Assembly (NCBI GenBank): GCA_016783285.1
Contig: JADHWW010000132.1
Span: 1-20,768 of the forward strand
Direction: 5' to 3'
Source: Anaerolineae bacterium
Lineage (GTDB): Bacteria > Chloroflexota > Anaerolineae > B4-G1
Length of the DNA: 20,768 nucleotides
In this document: positions 7,631-15,593 of the stretch, one piece after another
Layout: every line of letters starts with the position of its first letter
Position numbering within the stretch: position 1 is the first letter of the stretch
Translations under genes and position numbers: made by a program
The notes under the pieces: generated by a model
Databases searched by the model: none
Told to the model about the DNA's origin: nothing
What the model saw: the letters and a program-made list of their open reading frames with translations, nothing else

Positions 7631-8659
7631 TCAAGGCGTGATGACAACGCGCACGTCGCCGCCAAAGCGTTCGAGGCGATCCATCGCTTCGTTGATGGCG
7701 CTGGCGTCGAGGGGCACGGTGCCGGTGACCACATCGGAAAGATCGAGCGTGCCCTGGCGGGTCAACTCGATGAGGGTAGGCAACTCGTGGGCCAGGTGAT
7801 CGGCCGAGCCGATGATCTCTGCTTCCCGGCAGATCAACTCGCGGTAGGTCTCGATCTCGGTGGTCTCATCGGTGAGCCCCACCATCACCGCCCGCCCAAA
7901 GACGGCCAGCGATTCGACGCATTGTCGCACCGTCAGCGGCAAGCCGATCAACTCCAGAGCCACGTCTACGCCCCGGCCGCCGGTCAATCGCTTGATCTCG
8001 GCCACCGGGTCGGTCTCGGCCCCGTTGACCGGGATAGCGCCGAATCTCTCGGCCATCTTGAGCTTGTCGGCGTTGATATCCACCGCGTACACGTCCAATG
8101 CCCCAAAGGCACGGGCCAGTTGCACCGCCGACGTACCCAGCCCGCCGACGCCAAAAACGGCGACCGTCTCGCCCGCCTCTACCCGGCCCTTGCGCAGCGC
8201 GTGGAACGAGGTCGCCGACGAACACATCATGATCGCTCCGTGCTCGAAGGGGATCTCGTCGGGCAGGGGAAAGGCGTTGCGGGCCGGCAGGCTGATGTAT
8301 TCGGCATAGCCTCCGTCTCGATTCTTACCCAGCATCTGGCCCGAGGTGCAAAACTGTTCACTGCCCAAACTGCAATAGAGACAGTCGCCGCAGGTGACCA
8401 TGTAGTGGAGACACACCCGGTCGCCAACGCTGACGTCAGTGACCTCCGATCCTACCTGCTCGACGACCCCGGCGACTTCGTGGCCCAACGTCAACGGGAG
8501 CGGGTACACCGGTGAGACGCCGGCGCGATAATGCGCGTCTGAGTGACAGATGCCGGCCGCCTTGACCCGCACCAGCACGTCTCTGGAACCAAACTGCGGG
8601 ATGGGAATCTCTTGCATCTCCAAAGGTTGGCCCGGTTTGATCAAACGAACTGCCCTCAT
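7631..8659 (-). CDS. Zinc-dependent alcohol dehydrogenase (medium-chain, MDR family)
   Basis: A complete 342-residue medium-chain dehydrogenase. The catalytic-zinc ligands are visible as Cys38 (GICHSD) and His60-Glu61 (GHEVAG). The structural-zinc cysteines are Cys90, Cys93, Cys96 and Cys104. The Rossmann loop is GVGGLG (170-175), with Asp194 at the end of the second strand suggesting NAD rather than NADP. It should oxidise an alcohol or reduce a ketone or aldehyde in the cytoplasm. It lies 19 bp after the racemase-like gene and upstream of an MttB gene, so it may work on the same imported compound or its demethylated product. The true substrate cannot be told from sequence; the family includes sorbitol, threonine and simple-alcohol dehydrogenases. 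Confidence 0.92.
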   Translation of the reverse strand: MRAVRLIKPGQPLEMQEIPIPQFGSRDVLVRVKAAGICHSDAHYRAGVSPVYPLPLTLGHEVAGVVEQVGSEVTDVSVGDRVCLHYMVTCGDCLYCSLGSEQFCTSGQMLGKNRDGGYAEYISLPARNAFPLPDEIPFEHGAIMMCSSATSFHALRKGRVEAGETVAVFGVGGLGTSAVQLARAFGALDVYAVDINADKLKMAERFGAIPVNGAETDPVAEIKRLTGGRGVDVALELIGLPLTVRQCVESLAVFGRAVMVGLTDETTEIETYRELICREAEIIGSADHLAHELPTLIELTRQGTLDLSDVVTGTVPLDASAINEAMDRLERFGGDVRVVITP

Positions 8660-8678
8660 TTGTGCATCTCCTTATCTA

Positions 8679-9464
8679 TCACACGTGCCCATAGTAATCA
8701 CGATGAACCACTACCGAGTAGGCGTAATCCAGCAACGTGCCCCAACTAAAGATCGGGATGTCAATTTCACGCTGGATGGCACGAGCAAAAGGCTGCATAC
8801 CGGTGCACTCCAACACCATTGCCCCCATATTGGGATGGGCGCGGTAGAAATCAACGGCGACTTGCAGGAACTCTTTTTCCGCTTTGTCGTAATAAGCCCC
8901 CGGTGGGTCAGGCCGCTTGGGCTCGTACCACAGGTGCTCGAACTCTGGACAGCGGCCGTCGTCCTCGGCCCCGGCCAGACAAAAGTTGCTGCCGGGCTGA
9001 ATACCGACAGCCTCCAGGTGCGCCTGGGTCATCCGCTTTTCCCGCGCCACCAGAATACCTACTACCTTGTCCGGGCCAATGAGTCGCTGGGCCAGGGGAA
9101 CCTGGAGCAGGCTGGACATAAACACCGGCACGTCCACGTAACCTGCAATGTCCTTCTGAAAGTAGGCAAAGTAACCACACTCGGCGGCGATGGCCCGGCA
9201 GCCCATTTTTTCCAGCCTCTTGGCTGCTCGCTTGATTGGCTTCAGACAGGATGACTTGTCCTCTTCGTGAACCAGGGCCTGGATGTCCACTCCCTCGGCG
9301 ATCTCGTACTGGATGGGAAACGGGTAGGCGCTGGCGTTGCGCACGTCGCCGGGGAAACCAGGGTAGACGTCGTCCAAGATGATGATGCCCAGGCCCATTC
9401 CGTAGCAACGATGACCCTTACGGGCCTTGATACGGTTGATGCCCATATCTCTATTGTGGTACAT
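8679..9464 (-). CDS. Asp/Glu/hydantoin-racemase-superfamily protein, 261 aa
   Basis: This looks like a member of the cofactor-independent two-cysteine racemase superfamily (aspartate/glutamate/hydantoin racemase, maleate isomerase and relatives). The candidate catalytic cysteines are Cys96 in AAECGYFAYFQ and Cys220 in LECTGMQPFA, at the spacing expected of the two pseudo-symmetric halves. VPVFMSSLLQVPLAQRLIG after the first cysteine is also typical. Without knowing the substrate, racemase, isomerase and decarboxylase roles all remain possible. The start at 9464 is used; an in-frame ATG at residue 7 is an alternative, and neither has a strong ribosome-binding site. It is 19 bp upstream of the alcohol dehydrogenase gene, pointing to a joint pathway that handles a chiral compound. 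Confidence 0.75.
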   Translation of the reverse strand: MYHNRDMGINRIKARKGHRCYGMGLGIIILDDVYPGFPGDVRNASAYPFPIQYEIAEGVDIQALVHEEDKSSCLKPIKRAAKRLEKMGCRAIAAECGYFAYFQKDIAGYVDVPVFMSSLLQVPLAQRLIGPDKVVGILVAREKRMTQAHLEAVGIQPGSNFCLAGAEDDGRCPEFEHLWYEPKRPDPPGAYYDKAEKEFLQVAVDFYRAHPNMGAMVLECTGMQPFARAIQREIDIPIFSWGTLLDYAYSVVVHRDYYGHV

Positions 9465-9497
9465 TGGACTCTTTCCCCTTCGGTTTATGAATTAAGA

Positions 9498-9574
9498 GGA
9501 CATAGAGACCTTAGCCCCTATGTCCCCAACCACGTCCGAAGATGTGCGTGTTCCGTCTCACTACGCAACACGCA
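9498..9574. repeat. Two stem-loops between the CBS-ACT and racemase-like genes
   Basis: Two perfect 8-bp inverted repeats occur side by side. GGACATAG (9498-9505) pairs with CTATGTCC (9518-9525), and TGCGTGTT (9545-9552) pairs with AACACGCA (9567-9574). They begin about six bases after the CBS-ACT stop. Neither is followed by a clear U-run, so they may be attenuators or mRNA-processing hairpins rather than full terminators. Confidence 0.6.
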
Positions 9575-9580
9575 TCCCTT

Positions 9581-10234
9581 TCAAATCTCCCGCACGTCCA
9601 CGATCTCTTGACCTTCAACTTGCTCCAACACAGCGACCAACTCGTCCTTGGACACGTCTCGCACTTTGATCACGCAATCCCAGTACTCTGGTCGTTTCGG
9701 CGCGATGACGCCACCGCTGGCGTAAATCCCCCAGCCCTGCTCGGCAATCGCCCCAGTGATCTTGGCAAGCTCTCCTTTGCGGTTGGGCATACGGATCGTG
9801 ACACGCACGCCTGGCACACGCCCGCCCAGCAGGTCAACTAACTGGACCATCATGTCAATCTCGGTGATGATGCCCACCACGATGCCTTCTTCCAGCACCG
9901 GCAGGCAGCCGATCTTACTCTCCACCATGACCTGGGCGGCTTCTTCCAGCGTAGCACCAGGTTCGATGGTAATCACGTCATCGCGCTTTACCATCACGTC
10001 CTTCACGGTCAGGTTGGACAGAAACCGGGTGATCTCCCACACGTTCAAGCTGGTCAACTTGGTCGGGGGAATGCGCATTCTCTCCCGTGTGACCAGGCCC
10101 AGCAGCCGCTTCCCTGATCCGATGACCGGGAGGTGCCGGACTTTGGCCTCGGCCATAATGCCCTGGGCCTCGACGATGGACATCGTCGGCTCGACCATCA
10201 CGGGATGTCGAGTCATGTAATCTTTGACGAACAT
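9581..10234 (-). CDS. CBS-CBS-ACT domain regulatory protein
   Basis: A 217-residue protein made only of ligand-sensing domains. CBS1 spans about residues 1-57 (VKDYMTRHPVMVEPTMSIVE to LLGLVT), CBS2 about 76-130 (TVKDVMVKRDDVITIEPGA to GIITEIDMM), and the C-terminus (143-214) is an ACT domain with NRKGELAKITGAIAEQGWGI. Such pairs bind adenine nucleotides or S-adenosyl compounds (CBS) and amino acids (ACT). There is no catalytic domain and no membrane segment. The start has an AGGAGGAGA ribosome-binding site. It sits 29 bp after the ATPase gene, so it is probably co-transcribed and may report cell energy or substrate state to the pathway. Similar stand-alone CBS-ACT proteins are often labelled AcuB-like, but a role in acetoin use is not supported here. 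Confidence 0.88.
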   Translation of the reverse strand: MFVKDYMTRHPVMVEPTMSIVEAQGIMAEAKVRHLPVIGSGKRLLGLVTRERMRIPPTKLTSLNVWEITRFLSNLTVKDVMVKRDDVITIEPGATLEEAAQVMVESKIGCLPVLEEGIVVGIITEIDMMVQLVDLLGGRVPGVRVTIRMPNRKGELAKITGAIAEQGWGIYASGGVIAPKRPEYWDCVIKVRDVSKDELVAVLEQVEGQEIVDVREI

Positions 10235-10263
10235 TTGTTTGTCTCCTCCTTACAGCCTTATTC

Positions 10264-12363
10264 TCAACCAGTAACTACGGCCTCCATCTTACGCAACTCC
10301 TCCAGCGGGATGTGACAAAAGATGCGATGCTTCTCGGTGTCATAGTGCCAGGGCGGCACCTTCGTCTCGCAGATTTTGCCACCATCAGGCAATATATCCC
10401 GCCGCGGACAGCGGGTGTGGAAGACACATCCACTGGGCGGGTTCATCGCGCTGGGGACGGTACCCTTCAACCGAACGTGCTTCTGCTCTGCCGTGGGGTC
10501 AGGGATGGGCACCGCCGAGAGCAATGCCTCGGTGTAGGGGTGGTAGGGCGGAGCATAGATGGCTTCGGCCGGGCCAAATTCGACGATGTGACCCAGGTAC
10601 ATCACCGCTACGTAGTCGGAGAAGAAGCGCACCACGCTCAGGTCGTGGGCGATAAACATCATCGTCATGCCGTGCTGATGTTGCATCTCCAACAACAGGT
10701 TGAGCACCGCGGCCTGCACCGACACGTCGAGGGCCGAGACCGGCTCGTCACACAGCACCAGGTTGGGCCGGCTGGCGAAGGCGCGGGCGATACCCACGCG
10801 CTGCTTTTCGCCACCGCTCAACTGACGGGGCAGTCGGTCGTAGTAACTGCCATCCAGACGCACGGCGTTGAGCAGCCGGATGACCTCTGCGCGCACCTGG
10901 TCGGACGGCACAGTCTTGAAACGTCGCAGCGGACGGCCGATCTGCTGGCCGACGCTGTACGAAGGGTTCATCGTCGAATCGGGGTTCTGGAAAACCATCT
11001 GCAGTTCCTGGATCAACTTCTCGTCGCGCTTATTGAGGGGGGATGTGACGTCGAAACCCAGGAACTCGGCCTCCCCCGACATCGGTGATTCCAGGCCGAC
11101 GATAGTTTTGGCCAAAGTGCTCTTGCCGCAGCCCGATTCGCCCACGATGCCCAGTGTCTTACCGGGCGGCACCTCCAGGCTCACTTCGTCTACCGCCTTG
11201 ACATACAGTTTCTCGCCCGCGCCCACCAGGCTGAGGAGTGACCTGGACTCTTGTTCATAGTACGTCTTGAGGTCCTTCACTTTTATGATCGGTTCCTGAC
11301 CGACTTCCTCAGCCGCCAGGGCCAGATCGGGTACCAGTCCCTCCGGCGGCTGCCAGGTACTAGCGTCAACCTGCTCCGAATAGAAGCAGCGAGCGCTGTG
11401 CCCCGGCTCGATCTCTCGCAGCAAGGGGTGTTCGTTGTAACAGCGATCGGTGGCATAGTCACAACGGGGGGCAAAGATGCAGGCCCCTTTGGGTCTGTCT
11501 TTGGGAGCAGGCACCCGCCCCCGAATGGGATAGAGGATGCTGCTCTCCTTGGTGGCGCCCAGCTTGGGCACGCAGCGCATCAGTCCCTGGGTGTAGGGGT
11601 GCTTCGGGTCTCCATAGATTGCCTCGACAGATCCTACCTCCACCATCTCCCCGGCGTACATCACGCCCACGTAGTTACATACACGGGCTACCACGCCCAG
11701 GTCGTGGGTGATGTAGACGATGGCCGTGTCAAAGTCACGCTTCAGGTCTTCGATCAGGTCCAGCACGACCGCCTCTACCGTCACATCCAGAGCAGTAGTC
11801 GGCTCGTCCATGATGAGAAGAGCCGGGTTGTTGAGCAGGGCCATCGCGATCACCACCCGCTGCTGCTGACCACCAGAGATCTGGTGCGGGTAACGGTCCA
11901 TCACGTTGGCCGCATCGGGCATGTACACCCGCTCCAGCATGTCAATGGATTTTTGCCATGCCTCGGATTTGGGGATGCCCCGATGGACGGTCAGAACCTC
12001 GGCCAACTGATCGCCGACGTTGACAGAAGGGTTCAGAGCCTGCATCGGATCCTGATAGACCATCGCGATCTGATCACCGCGCAGGGTGCGCAGCTCTTTC
12101 TGCGAACGGCCCACCAGTTCCTGTCCCTGAAACTTGATGCTGCCCCCGACGATCTTGCCGTTAGACCCCAAAAAGTCCACAATGCCAAAGGCCACCGTGG
12201 ACTTGCCACAGCCGGATTCGCCCACGACGCCAAACGTCTTGGCCCGATGGACGTCAAACGACACGTCACGGACCGCCTCCACGTCACCATAGCGGGTTTC
12301 GTAAGAGATGGCCGCGTTCTCGATTTTTAGTACCGGCGCTTGAACACTAAGATTTGTCGCCAT
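10264..12363 (-). CDS. Fused peptide-type ABC transporter ATPase (DppD-DppF in one chain), 699 aa
   Basis: This encodes both nucleotide-binding subunits of an Opp/Dpp-type importer in one polypeptide. Half one has Walker A GESGCGKST (48-56), Q104, signature SGGQQQR (from 163), Walker B with D186-E187 and His220. Half two has GESGCGKST (408-416), Q459, LSGGEKQR (515-522), D539-E540 and His573. All catalytic residues are present, so both ATP sites could be active. Each half ends in the oligopeptide-ATPase C-terminal module with four cysteines (295, 301, 308, 326 and 646, 652, 665, 683), a pattern reported to hold an iron-sulphur cluster in related transporters. The ATG at 12363 has a GGAGGA site. 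A longer reading frame to 12765 merely overlaps the permease gene out of frame. It is 16 bp after the DppC-type gene. Confidence 0.95.
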   Translation of the reverse strand: MATNLSVQAPVLKIENAAISYETRYGDVEAVRDVSFDVHRAKTFGVVGESGCGKSTVAFGIVDFLGSNGKIVGGSIKFQGQELVGRSQKELRTLRGDQIAMVYQDPMQALNPSVNVGDQLAEVLTVHRGIPKSEAWQKSIDMLERVYMPDAANVMDRYPHQISGGQQQRVVIAMALLNNPALLIMDEPTTALDVTVEAVVLDLIEDLKRDFDTAIVYITHDLGVVARVCNYVGVMYAGEMVEVGSVEAIYGDPKHPYTQGLMRCVPKLGATKESSILYPIRGRVPAPKDRPKGACIFAPRCDYATDRCYNEHPLLREIEPGHSARCFYSEQVDASTWQPPEGLVPDLALAAEEVGQEPIIKVKDLKTYYEQESRSLLSLVGAGEKLYVKAVDEVSLEVPPGKTLGIVGESGCGKSTLAKTIVGLESPMSGEAEFLGFDVTSPLNKRDEKLIQELQMVFQNPDSTMNPSYSVGQQIGRPLRRFKTVPSDQVRAEVIRLLNAVRLDGSYYDRLPRQLSGGEKQRVGIARAFASRPNLVLCDEPVSALDVSVQAAVLNLLLEMQHQHGMTMMFIAHDLSVVRFFSDYVAVMYLGHIVEFGPAEAIYAPPYHPYTEALLSAVPIPDPTAEQKHVRLKGTVPSAMNPPSGCVFHTRCPRRDILPDGGKICETKVPPWHYDTEKHRIFCHIPLEELRKMEAVVTG

Positions 12364-12379
12364 ACGCAGTTCCTCCTCT

Positions 12380-13306
12380 CTACTGATACCGCAGTGACTC
12401 TTCGCGCAGTCCGTCGGCGAACAGGTTGAGTCCCACCACCAGCGTGGCAATGGCGATTGACGGCCATAGGGCCGCCCACGGGCTGCCGGACAGAATGAAC
12501 TGCCGCCCCTTGGCCACCATGCTACCCCAGTCCGGTGACGGTGGCGGCAGACCCAAACCCAGGAAGCCCAGCGTGCCCATGGCGAAGATAGCATAACCGA
12601 CACGCAGCATGGCGTCAATGATGATGGGGCCCCGGGCATTGGGCAAGATTTCGACGAACATGATATACCACACACTCTCCCCTCTGGTCTCGGCAGCGCG
12701 GATGTAGTCACGGGTGCGGATGTCGAGCGCCAGGCTGCGCACCAGGCGGGCGATACCGGGGACACCGACGATGGCGATGGCCAACACGACGTTGAGGGCC
12801 GACGCCCCCATCGCAGAGATGATGATCATGTAGAGCAAGATGACGGGAAAGGCCATCATCGCGTCCAGCAAGCGCATCATCACCTCGTCGACCCATCCTC
12901 TCACATAGCCGCCCAGCAAACCCAACGTGCAGCCGACGAGCAGTCCTAGAAAGACACCCCAGAGCGCCGTGCCACCCGGCAGCCAGAAATCCTCGCTGAT
13001 GGGCAGGATGACCAACACGACCCGCGCACCGTAGATCAGCCGCGACCAGATGTCCCGTCCCAGGCTGTCGGCGCCCAGGGGATGCGCCCTGGATGGGGCT
13101 GCGTTCTGGGCCTTGTAATCCTGCTCGGTGGGGGCATAGGGCGTCAGGAGAGGCGCAAAGATAGCCACAAAGATCCAAAAGAGGACGAGGAGCAGGCCAA
13201 TCACGGCCACTTTGGAAGCAAAGAGAATCGAAACGCTCTCCCATAAGCGCTGCAACCTTGATGGACGGGCGACCTTTTTCGGTATAGTTTGTTCACTCAC
13301 TGCCAT
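12380..13306 (-). CDS. DppC/OppC-type ABC transporter permease, 308 aa
   Basis: The second membrane subunit of the peptide-type importer. The first membrane helix lies near residues 33-55, followed by the typical HPLGADSLGRDIWSRLIYGAR segment (75-95). The BPD_transp_1 core ends in the cytoplasmic coupling (EAA-like) loop YIRAAETRGESVWYIMFVE and LPNA (201-224), then LGFLGLGLPPPSPDWG, the usual DppC signature near the end. Length is normal for the family (about 290-310). The ATG is preceded by AAGGAG. It lies between the DppB-type permease (88-bp gap filled by a repeat array) and the fused ATPase gene (16-bp gap). Confidence 0.94.
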   Translation of the reverse strand: MAVSEQTIPKKVARPSRLQRLWESVSILFASKVAVIGLLLVLFWIFVAIFAPLLTPYAPTEQDYKAQNAAPSRAHPLGADSLGRDIWSRLIYGARVVLVILPISEDFWLPGGTALWGVFLGLLVGCTLGLLGGYVRGWVDEVMMRLLDAMMAFPVILLYMIIISAMGASALNVVLAIAIVGVPGIARLVRSLALDIRTRDYIRAAETRGESVWYIMFVEILPNARGPIIIDAMLRVGYAIFAMGTLGFLGLGLPPPSPDWGSMVAKGRQFILSGSPWAALWPSIAIATLVVGLNLFADGLREESLRYQ

Positions 13307-13319
13307 GGCTCACTCCTTA

Positions 13320-13394
13320 CAATTAAGGTTAAGGTTGAGGTTAAGGTTGAGGTTAAGGTTGTGCTTGGCCTTAGCCTTAGCCTCGGCCTCAGAC
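13320..13394. repeat. AAGGTT/GAGGTT array with an imperfect hairpin between the permease genes
   Basis: Tandem AAGGTT and GAGGTT units (13324-13360) are followed by a partly complementary CCTTAG/CCTC block (13368-13390). GAGGTTAAGGT at 13349-13359 pairs with 13374-13384 at 9 of 11 positions. The array runs straight on from the TAA stop (13395-13397) of the dppB-type gene. It belongs to the same family as those at 4146-4176 and 15533-15593. Confidence 0.75.
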
Positions 13395-15506
13395 TTAAGC
13401 ATATCGGATACGCGGATTTAGGAATGTATAGGCGATGTCGGCCAACAACTGCGTGCCGACCGCCACCGCTACCAGGATTATCGCACCGCCCTCGATGGCA
13501 TTAAAATCCTTGAACAGGGCCGAATTCAGCAAATAACTACCCAGACCGGGATAGCCAAAGATGACCTCGACGACGACGATGCCGCCTAACAGCCAGTTGA
13601 CGTGCAGCATGATGACGGTAACGGGGGCCATCAAGGCATTGCGCAAGGCGTGCTTGAACACGACGCGCCGGTAAGGCAATCCCTTGAGGAAAGCCGTGCG
13701 GATGTAGGGCGCTTTCATCACATCTGCCATGCTGGCGCGCGTGATACGCAATACGTAGCCCAGTTCGATCAGCGTCAACGTCAGAACCGGCAGGACGAGC
13801 ATCTCCGGCCTCTCCCACGGCGCCTTTTCGCCGAACACCGTCGCGCCCGGCACCAGCTCTAGCCAGAAGGCAAAGATCAGGATCAAAAAGATGCCGCTGG
13901 CAAACTCGGGCGTCACGGAGAACATCATGCCACCGATAGAAAGGATGCGGTCCAACAACTTGCCCTCGTTAAGCCCGGCGATCAGGCCCAGCATCAAGGC
14001 TATAGGCATGACAATGACAAAGGCAATGCCGGCCAAGACCAGAGAATTGCGCAGGCGGATGAACAGTAAATCGGCCACCGGGCGGCCGGTTCGCAGCGAC
14101 AGCCCGGGATCGCCCCGCAACAGACCTTTCTGCAGAGGGATGTACTCTGCGGGACCACCAGTAGTGCCTATCCAGCCCGATCCAGGGACGAGGCGCCATA
14201 CGACTTTGCCGGTGCCTTTTTCCCACCGGACGGCGTGATTCTGCGTGTCAACGCCCCAGAATGTCCTGGCGACACGAGAGCCTCTGGCTGCATCACTACG
14301 GACAATTGCCTGTGCAAGCCGATCCAGGGAGTCGGCCGCCTCCCCGATGGCTTCACGGGCGTCCCCTGTGTTGCCTGCCCGCAGGCTTTCGACCGCCTGA
14401 AGCAGCGCTTCACCGATTTCGGGGTCGGCCTCTCCCAGCGCTTCCCCCAATGCCTCCAGGGTGTCGGGCAAAACCGCCAGCCGCGCGGAGTCGAGCGGCG
14501 TCTTGGCTGGATCGGAAAGATCTCGCAGGATGCCTACGGCCTGCAGGTAATCCCCGCTCTGCAACGCATCTACAAAGACGCCCAGAGAGCCGATGAGTTC
14601 GTCGAGCGCTGTGGTAGCACCCGCCAGCGTCTCGGTCGCCGCAGCGGTGTCTTCGGCTTTCAAACTCTCGGCCGCCTGCCGCAACCGGTCGGCCAAAGAA
14701 GGATTGACATCCTGAATCGTGTCGGCCGCCTTGCCCAGTTGCCGTGCCATGGCCTGAAGTTCGCTTGTTTCGAGTTCACCGACCGTGGGAGCAGACAATT
14801 TTTCGTAGATGACGATGGCCTGCATCAGTTCGTCTTTTCTGGCCACATCCCCGGCAACTTTTTGAAATGTCTCTTTACTGCGCACAGCTTCCGGGTCTAC
14901 CATGGCCTCCAGGGCCCCTTCGGGTTCCGCCAGTGCAGCGATCAATGCTTCCTCGGTTTGATCCTCTCTGCGCAGGGTTTCCAGGATGCGATCCAGTTCC
15001 TGGAGGATGGCCTGCCGGTCAGCCTCGGCAAGTTGCGGAATTTCCTGCAACTCGGCCCGATAATCCTCGAGTCGCCCGACCTCGACGGCCGGGTCTTTGA
15101 CACGCCACCGTTCATTTTCAACCACCTCTTCCACACTGCCATCGGGCTGGCGTCGTTGGGCGATCAGATCCTCGCCTTCCATATTCCACCGGATCAGGGC
15201 GCCCTCCTCCACGGCCCACCACTCCCTAAAGCCATCTTCGGTAGTGATCTGCTTCATCGGCAAGCCAACCTGGCGCGCAGCCCGCCAGTCGGTGCCGGCC
15301 AGCCAGGAGAAGTAGCGCTCGAGCATAGGCTTGTCCAGACCGGTCTGGGCCAAGAAGGATGCCTCTTGCGCCGGCGTGATGTGGATACCCAATACGTTGC
15401 GCGCCACGTTGCCTGGCGCTGACTCGGTGATGGCAAAGACGGCGACTGAAACGAGGACCATTGTCAAAAGCATGAGCAACAACCGTCGTACAATAAACTT
15501 CGCCAT
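13395..15506 (-). CDS. DppB/OppB-type permease with an extra domain of about 380 residues in its first outside loop, 703 aa
   Basis: The ends match a DppB-type permease. Residues 1-74 hold the first membrane helix (7-26) and the start of the first extracytoplasmic loop (TGLDKPMLERYFSWLAG). Residues 456-703 hold the standard rest: GLLRGDPGLSLRTGRPVADLLFIRLRNSL, the membrane core, the coupling loop YIRTAFLKGLPYRRVVFKHALRNALMAP and VEVIFGYPGLGSYLLNSAL. Normal members are about 305-340 residues. About 380 residues (75-455) are inserted where other proteins go directly from WLxG to GDLG. The insert is soluble-looking, acidic and mostly helical, flanked by two tryptophan-rich segments (93-135 and 416-447), and has an internal repeat (257-308 and 350-401). 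There is no frameshift or stop. By topology it lies outside the membrane, where the binding protein docks. Confidence 0.92.
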   Translation of the reverse strand: MAKFIVRRLLLMLLTMVLVSVAVFAITESAPGNVARNVLGIHITPAQEASFLAQTGLDKPMLERYFSWLAGTDWRAARQVGLPMKQITTEDGFREWWAVEEGALIRWNMEGEDLIAQRRQPDGSVEEVVENERWRVKDPAVEVGRLEDYRAELQEIPQLAEADRQAILQELDRILETLRREDQTEEALIAALAEPEGALEAMVDPEAVRSKETFQKVAGDVARKDELMQAIVIYEKLSAPTVGELETSELQAMARQLGKAADTIQDVNPSLADRLRQAAESLKAEDTAAATETLAGATTALDELIGSLGVFVDALQSGDYLQAVGILRDLSDPAKTPLDSARLAVLPDTLEALGEALGEADPEIGEALLQAVESLRAGNTGDAREAIGEAADSLDRLAQAIVRSDAARGSRVARTFWGVDTQNHAVRWEKGTGKVVWRLVPGSGWIGTTGGPAEYIPLQKGLLRGDPGLSLRTGRPVADLLFIRLRNSLVLAGIAFVIVMPIALMLGLIAGLNEGKLLDRILSIGGMMFSVTPEFASGIFLILIFAFWLELVPGATVFGEKAPWERPEMLVLPVLTLTLIELGYVLRITRASMADVMKAPYIRTAFLKGLPYRRVVFKHALRNALMAPVTVIMLHVNWLLGGIVVVEVIFGYPGLGSYLLNSALFKDFNAIEGGAIILVAVAVGTQLLADIAYTFLNPRIRYA

Positions 15507-15532
15507 AAGTAATACTCCTTCAATTGAGGAAT

Positions 15533-15593
15533 GAGGTTAAGGCCAAGGCTGAGTAAACCGCCTTAACCTTAACCTCAATCTTAACCTTAAGCC
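15533..15593. repeat. AACCTT array with a perfect hairpin between the binding-protein and dppB-type genes
   Basis: AGGTTAAGGC (15534-15543) pairs perfectly with GCCTTAACCT (15560-15569) across a 16-nt loop, followed by more TTAACCT units up to 15593. The TAA stop codon of the binding-protein gene (15587-15589) is part of the array. A hairpin here could protect the upstream mRNA or partly end transcription, giving more binding protein than permease. Confidence 0.75.

Noticed and set aside
12364..12765. N-terminal extension of the fused ATPase
   Set aside because: The extra 134 codons overlap the DppC-type permease in another frame and resemble nothing. A good ribosome-binding site precedes the ATG at 12363.
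13320..13394. Telomere-like TTAAGG repeats as a chromosome end or replication element
   Set aside because: The arrays are short, internal to an operon and occur at three separate gaps. They fit dispersed intergenic repeats better.
14235..15422. Long open frame (395 codons) on the plus strand, opposite the permease insert
   Set aside because: Considered because the insert is unusual and might have been a separate antisense gene. The minus-strand frame is continuous with good permease sequence at both ends and has a helical, acidic composition typical of protein; the plus-strand product looks like a cysteine- and arginine-rich shadow.
13395..15506. Permease plus unrelated gene joined by a frameshift error
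   Set aside because: The permease halves on both sides of the insert lie in one frame, with no stop or ribosome-binding site at the borders. A frame error would not restore the same permease on both sides.
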